DNA of 64,000 bases, from the NCBI GenBank assembly GCA_037179515.1, contig JAXCGZ010009449.1:65001-129000 (forward strand). The letters run 5' to 3'. Shown piece by piece: positions 53,275 through 64,000 of the stretch. This DNA is from Halocaridina rubra. Lineage: Eukaryota; Arthropoda; Malacostraca; Decapoda; Atyidae. The translations under genes and the position numbers were made by a program. The notes beneath the pieces are model-generated. The model saw nothing but the letters and a program-made list of their open reading frames with translations. It was not told the origin of the DNA and made no database searches. Numbering within the stretch: position 1 is the stretch's first letter; each line of letters begins with the position of its first letter.

Positions 53275-53604
53275 TGTGTGTGTGTGTGTGTGATTACCTA
53301 ATTGTGTTTATGGGAAAGAGCCCAAAGCTCGTGTCTTCCCGTCTCCTGATCGCTTCCATTTTATACTTAGTGATACTTATCATACCTGTCCTTAAAACTA
53401 TGGATTAAGATAGCATTAACTACCTCCTCGCTTAGCGAATTCCAATTATCAACTACTCTTACACTGAAAAAGTATTTCCTTACATCCTGCAAAGAAGTTT
53501 TCTTACGAAGCTTCAAACTATGACCTCTAGTTCTAGAGCCAGCCATATCAAAATATCGATCCCTATCCACTCTATCATAACCATGAAGGAATTTAAAGAC
53601 TGTG
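53275..53604 (-). pseudogene. CR1/L2-like retrotransposon E4 (3' end only), with (GT)n tail
   Basis: (GT)n at 53275-53291, then 3' UTR and the last ~90 codons (KLRKKTSLQDVRKYFFSVRV). 5' truncated at KFLHGYDRV. It lies about 160 bases downstream of the stop of the sushi/EGF gene. Confidence 0.9.
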
Positions 53605-53764
53605 TATAATGCAGTAGGAATAAATAAAACTTCATATTCATCTGTATTCTGTTTTCAGGCTTATTGTGCATGCAAAAAAAATGAGCCAGGTAAAGAGTGT
53701 ATGAAATATAATAACAACAAAAAATCATGATTTCATTCTTTGGATAGAATGTCCAATACAGTAT

Positions 53765-53903
53765 TTATATAACTCCAATAGATCCTGCCGATTGTTTCCC
53801 ATCTTTAGGATATCCATACATATCCTTAATAGGACTGGATGTGCCTGAGAAACAGTCACCAGTGGTTGAGTTGGCGCAAATGTCATTTTCAGATCTCATG
53901 CAC
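53765..53903 (-). CDS. Candidate last exon of sushi/EGF gene (phase mismatch)
   Basis: Strong acceptor (TTTTTTTCAG) followed by CMRSENDICANSTTGDCFSG and ...YGYPKDGKQSAGSIGVI, stop TAA at 53767-53765. The frame requires two bases from the previous exon, but that exon ends with one (TAC C|GTAAGT). Either a small exon is missed, or an indel exists. Spliced literally, translation ends after two codons. Confidence 0.5.
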
Positions 53904-55020
53904 CTGAAAAAAACAAAATCAAATGAGTACAAAAGGCGATATGAGAATCGTGGAATGCTTCACATATGAAGTAATGTCGTAAATAATTCAATCAGAAAAT
54001 AATTTCATTATTTTTCTCTAATAAAAATTAAAAACAAATCACTAGATGGTCTACTGATATAGGATACTCAAGGGTCTGGCTTAGTGCACAGCATGTGCGT
54101 ATTGAGAAAGGCTTTTTAAGTGTCACTTTTCCGCTTATTTTACCTTCTTTCTTACCTCATTCCTTGCATTCTTTATATCATATGGCCCCCTATTTCTGCA
54201 CATAAAATAAGAGCTTAAGCAAGGACAAACAGAAAGACAGATGATGAAGCAGATGAAAAAAATATATTTAACTTACGGTAGCAGTTGGTATCAATGTCGT
54301 CCATGTTCCCTTTATTTGGAATGATCCATTGCTGGTGACTGCAAATGAATGTTGCTGAAGAAGCTCCTGATTTCATGGTGTAACCATTCTGGCATTCGAC
54401 TTTCAATCTGAAAGTGTTGAAAAATAAGCAAGATGGAAGTATTTTATTTCAGTGTAATTTGTGCTTGTATTTACCTGATATTGCTGACGGGAGAGAGCTA
54501 TGCACAGAGTGAATTTAGTATTTTTAGATTCATTTCTTTACGAATTCCAGATAACTATTCTCACTATTCTTATATACTGCGAAGAATTTTTCTGACAAAG
54601 CTACCAACTACACACACACCACAGAAGGTATAAAAGGAATCCAACCTTATAGCTTATATCTGCTATACTTAGGGATGTGTGTGTAGTTGGTAGCGCCTTG
54701 ACTTAGTAATTATAAGTCCTAGGTTCGAGTCCCGGTCGGGGTAAAAAATGGTTCATGTTTTCACATATGTAATGTGCTTGCTTGGTTATTGTATGACCCG
54801 AATGAGATTGGGAATTGAATTTAATGCGAAAATGAAGCCACGAGTGAGGTTGGGGAATCTGTAATATGAACATAGTGGCATTCAGATAGAATGCGTTCAT
54901 CTCTATGTATAGCAGATATAAGCTATAAGGTTGGAATACCTTCTGTGGTGTGTAGTTGGTAGCGCCTTGACTTTGTAATTATAAGTCCTAGGTTCGAGTC
55001 CCGGTTGGGGTAAAAAATGA

Positions 55021-55102
<82 letters not shown>

Positions 55103-58100
55103 GTACTTGAAAAATTGGCATATTAGTGGATTAACTCTGAGAGGATGGATGATGAAAGACTGCTGAAACAGGTGATGAATGCGAGACTTGATGGGAGAAA
55201 TGCTAGAGGGAGGCCTAGGTTTGGGTAGATGGCTATAGTAAAGAGAGCCCTGAATGATAGGAGGATGGATGTGAGGGAAGCAAGTGAGCGTGCTAGGAAT
55301 AGGGATGAGTGGCGAGCGATTGTGAAACAGCTCTGATAGGCATCTGCTGTTACCATGGGGCTGCATCTTAGAGGTAGCCCTGTGGTAGGGGCATTAGGGG
55401 AGTTGGCATTATGAAGTGACACAGGTTGTGGAAGCCGGGAGGGTGGGCTGTGGCACTCCAGCAGTGTCATTTGAATGGTTGCTAACTCCCTCGTCATTAC
55501 CCATAGAGCAAAGTAATCCCCTTATTGTTTCTTTTTTTATGTCGGCTATCCCCAAAGTGGGGGAAACAGCCAAGGTAAATGAATGAAATGAAATGAACGT
55601 AGACTTTTTATATTTACGTGGTTAGGTCATTATCTCCTCCGTAGGTGGCATGATTAGGGGTTTCAGCTGGAACTGCACATCGATGCTTCTCACATAGCAG
55701 CCCCCAGTACCCTACAGGGCAGTCACAGACATCAATGAAGATACAGGTTCCTCCGTTCTGGCAGGGAGGATCACAGCCGAAGTCTTTGCAGTTTGGACCT
55801 GCGAAACCAGGAGGGCAGTCCGAAGGAAGGGAATTGCTTGGAGCACACGTATCTGGCGCTATACATTCTTGACCTTCAGGACAGCCATACTTATCACAAC
55901 TAGCTGAAAGTTGCCATATATTTATTATGCATTTGAGTTAAAGGATATTTTGTTCTCCTAATTATATTACTTATTCATGTGAGCACTAAACAGCAATTAC
56001 ACAGCCCTTCATCATTTCTGCTGACTAACTGGCAAGGAGATGATGCTCATTTCGATTATTGCTACTTCTGCTTTACCAGTGTGTCTGAATTAAGTAGCAA
56101 TGCAGTGTTTTTCATCAAATACCCTGATCTCCGTCAGCAAGCGACCTAGCCCTCACCTAGAAGTGCCTGTCTAGTCTTCACCACTCAATTTTTATGAAGA
56201 TGAAACGACCAAGCTGAACTGGCCCATGATGAGAGCATTAATTCCATGAGCTATTGTTGATAACAAGGTGCCGAGATTGCTCAGTCAACATAAGTTGAAT
56301 TATTTGACTCGATATCTTGACTTGGCTAGCCTGCTAAACTGTGGAGTTTAAGACTGAGTGGTAAAACTTGGTAGCACCAGGAACAACATTTTTCCAACTT
56401 AGGAGTAGTGAAGAGTACCTAATGAGAAAAGATCTTACGGAGATTTCTCACATTTTTAAAGAAATTAGAGTCCATAGAAATGACTGGACATACCCAATAC
56501 CATCTTGATAGCTCAGGAAGTTATAATGCGCATATTTACATAACAGAAACGAATTGGTTTCAATTTAAAAATTGTATTTCATTTGGAAAAATCTTACGGG
56601 CATTATGAGGATGAAGATATAGGAAAGAATAAATACAACGTACATAAATGGATCATTTGCAAATATCAAAGCATGCTGCCGATACCCATGTGGTAGCAGT
56701 GTGGTTAGTGTAATTCCTAAACTTTTTATTAAGCTCTGCAATTAGCCAGACTGGATGAAAAATTGGCTAGAAATAAATAAATTCAAAATCACTATGCAAA
56801 CATCGTTGATGAGTCTTTGGTTGTTCCAAAGAAATACAGCTTCCACCATAGCTCATAGCCCTTGGTCTAGTGAAACAATTTGTAATAGCTGTATCCTAAT
56901 ACCGTACCATGACCTAACAACTGAAATTTGCTTTGTATTGGGCTTCCTCAGGTTGTTCCAGAGAAATACAGCTTCCACCATAGCTCATAGCCCTTGGTCT
57001 AGTGAAGCAATTTGTAATAGCTGTATCCAAATACCATACCATGACCTAACATCTGAAATTTGCTTTTTGGGCTTCCTCAGGTCAGTAACAGCTGAAAACT
57101 ATAAGCAGTGTGATTACCTAATTGTGATTACCTAATTGTAATTACCTCGGTGTATAGTTATCTGAAATTAGTATGCAGTATGAATGTGAAGCCCTATTTT
57201 TCTGCATAGTCATGTAGACTGCTTCCCTGAAAATCTTCGAGTTGTAAGCACTGAACTTAGAGAGATGCTATCTCAACATAAAAACAATGAGAAAGAGACA
57301 TAAAAGCCAATGAGTCAGACATATGATGGCTGATTCTGATACATGAAACGAGATATTGTCAAATTTGGATACTCATAAAATTGGAACAGAAAAGAAATGC
57401 TCACACTGTAGTGGACCATTGCTTGTTTGCATCTTTAACAAGTTTATAAATTAATTTTATGAAATTAGACTGTCGCTCTTTACAATTTTTCTTCTGATAA
57501 CAGCACCCTTCGACATCTGCAAATTTAGCTATGTACAGTAAATCAGAATATTAATATTTTCACTCTGAAGGGCTGTGCAATGATCACTAATATAGAAGAA
57601 AAATCATACCTTACCAGTTTGGGATGGCAAACTTTTAATTTGAAAATCATTGAAAGTAAATTAAAAGAAATTTTAATGTATTCAGTTGAAATGTGTTCTT
57701 AAAACCCTAAGCTTAAGGTATTTAGTTGCAAAGATGTGTAAATGTTTTCCACAACAGCTTATCACTTCTTTATAGCTTCAAATAACTCACGTAAACAAGG
57801 TGGCAAAGAAATCTCCCAAGGCATTCCTAGATAGGTGAGCTCTCCAGAGGTTGTATCACATGAGAGGAACAAAAACCTGCTAGTGCCCATCTTGTAACCT
57901 CTTTGGCATCTCACACGACACCCACTAAAAAGAAAGAAAATATAATTTAAAGAAAAATATTTATTCATTGCATGTTTAGGTTTACATTATTTGAATTCAG
58001 ATTGCAATATGCCTGAATGCATCAACAAGATGATTTAGTATGATAAACTTCATATTGTATATTATTCCCGAGCAAGCAATTAAGGAAGGTCATACACCGA

Positions 58101-59858
58101 GGGAGTATGTTGAATATACTGCATATAGACATACTGTATTTCAATGTAAATTAGCGAAAATAGTATCAATGACATACCTGTAAGTGCACCTGATTCTTGC
58201 ATTTTCTACAGCATCTTCATCTGGATGGTTACATTCTGTATCGATGACAAGACATCTATTACATTCATATGTCACTGAATAGCTACTTTTACGTTAAGTA
58301 TTAATAATGTAAAAAACAGGTTCACATGTTTGGAATTATGGAAAGTATTATTACTTTAATATCATCTATCTTCAAGTTTCACCAATACTTTTCATGTCTT
58401 CATTAGGACAGAATTTCCAAAAAAGAGAACAATACCATACTGTTAGGTGATAGCTTAAAAGAGTTAAATATTATTGCCTTCTTCTATCTTCTTAAAAAGA
58501 GATGAAAGAGCAGTTTGGTATTTCCAAATAGGGGAAAATAGTGAGATAGGAAAAAAATATCCAGGAGATGATTACAAACCAGAAAATTATTATAAAGACA
58601 TTCTCAGATACTGTGAAAAGTAATATGGTAATAAAGGAGGCAGTAAAATATGTGTTACTGGAAAAGCTCTCACAGGTGATACGCTGAGACAGTGATGGAA
58701 AATATGGAAGAAGTTATATCTGAGAGAGCGATCCCTTTGATTCAAGAGGCATTTGATGAAGAGTAAGCACTGATTGTATATGCGAATCTCAGGACCCAAC
58801 ATGACTAGGAAGAATCTTATGAAAAAAAAGTACTGTGTAATCCAAGTAATATTACACATTCACAGATGGTAAGCAACTTGGAGAAAGAAAGCAAGGATAA
58901 TGTGGGTATCCTCTGATCAGGATGCCACGTGCAAAGCATTTATGATGAGGGCAAGAGATTAAAAGACCATCAGCAATACCAGAAGGTCCTCATTCGAGGA
59001 TGGAGAAAGTTAATACTGGATAGGATAAGCTAAAGGGTTAAATGAAGGAACAGATGAGGAAAAGATGAAAACTTTATGCTTCCAGACTTAACCAAATAAA
59101 GGTGACAAAAAAAATCTTAGCAAACCAAGGTGTGTGTCCTCAGATCTTGAACACCAAAAAATCCTCTTATAGTAATAAGAATAAAATAAAAAAAAATAGA
59201 TAGAAAAAAAAAGACTATTGGAATGTCCCTCCTCACCTTTGCCTGCTGAGGAAGCTCCCAAGTTTAATTCTCCTGCTGATGCATAGTAAGTATCCTGTCC
59301 AGCGTTGAACTGGCGAAGCTGGTGTTCTCTGCAGAGGAATCCAGAATATAAATTACTGAATGACTATGATACTTATTAACAGAATACAATAATAGGCAAT
59401 ACTGTACTTCTAAAACATTCACAAGGAATGTTCTATGTAAAGTGGAATAGTGCACTTTGAAGATACTGATTAAATAACAGCTAGTGCATATGTCTGGTCA
59501 AATACATATAAGATGTATTATTGTGGGACGAATAGAGTGATATTCATTGTGATATCAATAAACTTTTGCCATACTGAATTGCAAAGATCTTTCTGTTCAT
59601 AAAATAAGCAACTATTAATACTGATAATCAAGAAGTCCTTGGTAAATTATCAAGTAAGGACAATAGATAGAATGCGCCTACTTCTTTGTGGAATGGGGAG
59701 TAGGGATTGTATTTGTAAATTGATCTTAAACATTCTATCATTTCAACACAGAATATTTCAGAGAAACAATTAGCTTATGTATTTGCATCTTACCTAACTT
59801 CAGAGGACAAAGTGGAGTCGATAGCGAGTACCATGAATATAAGAGTTAATATGGCCAT
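53765..59858 (-). CDS. Secreted sushi/EGF-like domain protein
   Basis: Minus-strand exons 59858-59794, 59328-59237, 58235-58178, 57924-57791, 55903-55618, 54407-54277 join in phase (2, 1, 2, 1, 2) to give about 255 residues; a last exon at 53903-53765 is likely but its phase disagrees by one base. Signal peptide MAILTLIFMVLAIDSTLSSE; a short linker; a sushi (CCP)-like module (ECNHPDEDAVENARIRC, GCRVRCQRGYKMG, PWEISLPPC); Cys-rich CDKYGCPEGQEC; EGF-like CDPPCQNGGTC ... CDCPVGYWGLLC (160-187); a second sushi-like module (CAVPAETPNHATYGG, VECQNGYTMKSGAS, ICSHQQWIIPN, NC). The product should be extracellular and bind proteins or carbohydrates; target unknown. The CR1/L2-like concatemer begins just past the 3' end. 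Introns carry SINEs and an RTE 3' end. Confidence 0.85.
54599..54900. mobile_element. Inverted pair of SINE family 2 pieces
   Basis: 54603-54672 is the reverse complement of the head ('caccacagaaggtataaaag', 'ttatatctgctatac'); 54673-54790 is a forward tRNA-like copy (A-box 'tagttggtagcgcc', B-box 'aggttcgagtcccggtc'). Together they can fold on each other. In the intron between exons 54407 and 55618. Confidence 0.75.
54889..55100 (+). mobile_element. tRNA-derived SINE, family 2, with (TA)n tail
   Basis: Complete head: 'atagcagatataagctataa', 'ggtagcgccttgactttg', B-box 'aggttcgagtcccggttggg', 'aaaaaatgattca', then (TA)n 55024-55100. It lacks a tRNA acceptor-stem pairing, so it is not a tRNA gene. 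Confidence 0.82.
55102..55590 (+). pseudogene. RTE-like retrotransposon 3' end
   Basis: Translation RMDDERLLKQVMNARLDGRN, ARGRPRFG, MAIVKRALNDRRMDVREASE, RNRDEWRAIVKQL then stop TGA at 55336: the C-terminus of the RTE-like family at 19.4 kb. 3' UTR includes 'tcggctatccccaaagtggg' and ends in 'aatgaatgaaatgaaatgaa'. Ends 28 bases before sushi/EGF exon 55618, on the opposite strand. Confidence 0.78.
55904..57790. other. Intron, no further gene
   Basis: Intron of the sushi/EGF gene. Holds the tandem duplication at 56821 and a short 'gattacctaattgtgattac' scrap at 57110-57146 from the 3' end of the CR1/L2-like element. Confidence 0.6.
56821..57081. repeat. 132-base tandem duplication
   Basis: 'ttgttccaaagaaatacagc' at 56821 and 'ttgttccagagaaatacagc' at 56953, each continuing to 'gggcttcctcagg'. 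The copies differ at a handful of bases. Confidence 0.9.
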
Positions 59859-60141
59859 GATAACAGTTGTGCCTCTTCTCTAACGCGAGGCTAGACTAGG
59901 ACTGACCGAAACCAAAGGAAAGACGCCCATTTAGCCAAACTTACATCAGTATCAGCATATGAGATTATATGGTGTAAAATTCTCATTATATTGACCGGAT
60001 TCTGTAATTCGCGGTTTTGTCTGATAATAAAACACCAAGGCTTGTAGAGATTAGCTTTTTTTTTTCACGGGATGAGTGAAATATCTACAAATTTGAATTT
60101 ATAAACCATTATTATAAAATGAGTACCTCTGCTGTTTGTGC

Positions 60142-60528
<387 letters not shown>

Positions 60529-60529
60529 T

Positions 60530-60658
60530 GTGGTTCCGTTTTCGATATGTACAGCATGGTTCACGTGGATAACATTGTATTATTAACATAACGGTTTCAT
60601 GTTCATAATACAATGTTATTCACGTCAACCATGCTGTACATCTCGAAAACGGAACCAT
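60530..60658. repeat. Near-perfect inverted repeat
   Basis: Left 'gtggttccgttttcgatatg' ... 'ataacattgtatta' and right 'taatacaatgttattcacg' ... 'cgaaaacggaacca' pair over about 55 bases with a loop of about 20 bases. No coding potential. It sits in TA-rich DNA and could extrude as a cruciform or be a small foldback element. Confidence 0.85.
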
Positions 60659-60671
60659 TGTGCTTTTGTGT

Positions 60672-61170
<499 letters not shown>

Positions 61171-61174
<4 letters not shown>

Positions 61175-62399
61175 GGTAGATCAACAGTAACAAACTTATT
61201 AGAATTTTATGATGAGGTAAGCCAAATCTTACAGGAAAGAGAGGGCTGGGCAGATTGCATATTCCTAGACTTCCAGAAAGCGTTTGACACTGTTCCACAT
61301 GGGAGACTTATTAGGAAGCTGCAATCAATGGCTAGAATAGGTGGAAATGTTTTGGAATGGATAAAAACTTACTTAGAAGGAAGGGAGCAGAGGGTTAGAG
61401 TAAGACACTCAGTGTCTGAATGGAGAAAGTTTAGTAGTGGAGTTCCACAGGGTTCAGTTTTAGGGCCACTTTTGTTCCTTGTATATGTAAATGACCTACC
61501 AGAGTCTGTAAATTCATTCATGAATATGTTTGCAGATGATGCAAAGATTGTGAAGAAAGTAAAAAACGAGAACAATGGTAGAGAACTTCAGGAGGATCTA
61601 AGCAATCTGCATGAGTGGTCAGAAAAGTGGCTAATGAAATTCAATACTTCAAAATGTAAGGTAATGAGAATGGGTACAAGTGCAAGAAGGCCCAAGATTG
61701 ACTACTCGGTGGCTGGAGTACAACTTCAAGAGACAGAAAATGAGAAAGATCTAGGAGTAAACATACTGGCAGATTTGTCTCCAGAAATACATATAAATGG
61801 CATAGTAAGGGCAGCATATGCATTCTTATCAAATGTAAGGGTAGCCTTCAGGCACATGGACAAGGAAATGTTCAGAAATATTTATGTAACCTATGTGAGG
61901 CCAAAACTCGAATATGCAGCCCCCTTTTGGAATCCGCACTTGAAAAAGCACATAGCTAAGCTTGAAAAAGTTCAAAGACATGCCACGAAACTGGTGCCAG
62001 AAATACGCAATCTCAGTTATGATGAGAGGCTGAGGGAATTAGACTTACCATCACTCGAAGCTAGAAGAGTGAGGGGGGATATGGTGACAGTCTTTAAATT
62101 CCTTCATGGTTATGATAGAGTGGATAGGGATCGATATTTTGATATGGCTGGCTCTAGAACTAGAGGTCATAGTTTGAAGCTTCGTAAGAAAACTTCTTTG
62201 CAGGATGTAAGGAAATACTTTTTCAGTGTAAGAGTAGTTGATAATTGGAATTGGCTAAGCGAGGAGGTAGTTAATGCTATCTCAATCCATAGTTTTAAGG
62301 ACAGGTATGATAAGTATCACTAAGTATAAAATGGAACCGATGAGGAGACGGGAAGATACGAGCTTTGGGCTCTTTCCCGTAAACACAATTAGGTAATCA
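61171..62399 (+). mobile_element. CR1/L2-like retrotransposon E5 (RT to 3' end, intact frame)
   Basis: From GRSTVTNLLEFYDEVSQ through CIFLDFQKAFDTVPHG (motif A), GVPQGSVLGPLLFLVYVNDL (B) and MFADDAKIVKKV (C) to the stop after RYDKYH at 62323, one open frame. The endonuclease and RT N-terminus are missing (5' truncation straight into (AC)n), so it cannot move by itself. 3' end 'cacaattaggtaatcacac'. Best-preserved 3' half of the family here. Confidence 0.93.
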
Positions 62400-62581
62400 C
62401 ACACACTACACTTAACGCAAAATCAACAGAACAATATGGGAAAAACAGAGGTTCAGCTTTGTACCTGTCCCGAACCAGGATAAATAGAGTGTGTTGGTAC
62501 CTGTCAGGAAGGGCCTCGTGCAATGAACACTTGAGCCAAATCCAAACACCAGCTTCTGAGAAGATACTGAAACAGCCGTCC

Positions 62582-62804
62582 ATTGCGATACTACAACTGA
62601 AGGTCTTTTGGACTTAAATAGGACTTTTTAGGACAGTTCGATGTTAAGTCTTTCTTCAGTTACAGTTCTTTTTCTATGCCTACATCAACACCGGATATAA
62701 GATACACATTTCTTATTATCCCTTGCCATCTGACAAGTCACAGCATTCTCCATATCTTTTTCCCTTTACTTTGTTTTCTTCGTGCCCAGACCCTATGAAG
62801 GCAG

Positions 62805-62902
<98 letters not shown>

Positions 62903-62955
62903 TATTTTTTATTTTTTTTTTTTTTTTTTCCGTCCTGGTGTCACACTAAAAAAAG
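62582..62955 (+). repeat. Family C repeat with (TA)n and poly(T) inside
   Basis: 'cgatgttaagtctttcttca' ... 'ctatgaaggcagtt' then TA tract 62808-62893 and T-rich run, then 'cgtcctggtgtcacac'. In other copies the two parts are separated by only 'ttccttgccta', so the simple repeat expanded within the element. Confidence 0.75.

Positions 62956-64000
<1,045 letters not shown>

Noticed and set aside
54925..55000. Possible tRNA genes (also 3391, 19290, 41380, 54690)
   Set aside because: A- and B-boxes are present but the acceptor stems do not pair, and each head continues into a shared repeat body; these are tRNA-derived SINEs.

Overview
This window looks like nuclear DNA of a decapod crustacean (lobster, crayfish, crab or shrimp type). 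The reasons are: split genes with GT-AG introns; very long (TA)n, (CT)n and (GT)n microsatellites; many TTAGG-rich (arthropod telomere-like) foldback repeats; and a receptor gene that fuses immune-lectin domains to a Cys-loop ion channel, a combination I know only from decapods. I cannot name the species. Most of the long predicted reading frames (runs of IY, SL or VC) are microsatellite artefacts.

I assembled four gene models by hand from splice sites and reading phase, and found one unassigned coding-like exon.
(1) 3170-12654, plus strand: chimeric receptor = pentraxin-like domain, C-type lectin domain, a cysteine-bounded linker module, LDL-receptor class A repeat, then a pentameric ligand-gated ion channel with four membrane segments. 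The 5' end (signal peptide) is missing, and one extra C inside the Cys-loop breaks the frame.
(2) 16286-26567, minus: a DUSP3-like dual-specificity phosphatase with active site HCRQGRSRS and a Ser/Asp/Glu tail.
(3) 36711-39737, minus: a paralogous, complete three-exon dual-specificity phosphatase of 195 residues.
(4) 53765-59858, minus: a small secreted sushi/EGF-like protein with a signal peptide; its last exon is uncertain.
The unassigned exon is 26912-27057, minus.

Between and inside these genes lies mobile DNA: a CR1/L2-like non-LTR retrotransposon with at least nine copies or fragments, including four head-to-tail copies at 47.3-53.6 kb; an RTE-like non-LTR element (19.4-21.4 kb plus two 3' ends); a Jockey-type remnant (21.4-22.4 kb); a BEL/Pao integrase remnant (29.4-30.2 kb); two Tigger/pogo transposase remnants (30.7-31.0 and 33.9-34.6 kb); two tRNA-derived SINE families; several foldback (MITE-like) families; and three further dispersed repeat families (called C, D and E here). 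Retroposon ends repeatedly abut (TA)n or (GT)n tracts, suggesting that retroposition and microsatellites are linked here.

The most notable biology is the lectin/ion-channel chimera: sugar- or pattern-binding modules sit directly on the neurotransmitter-binding part of a channel. The two phosphatase paralogues and the sushi/EGF protein have no obvious operational link to it.
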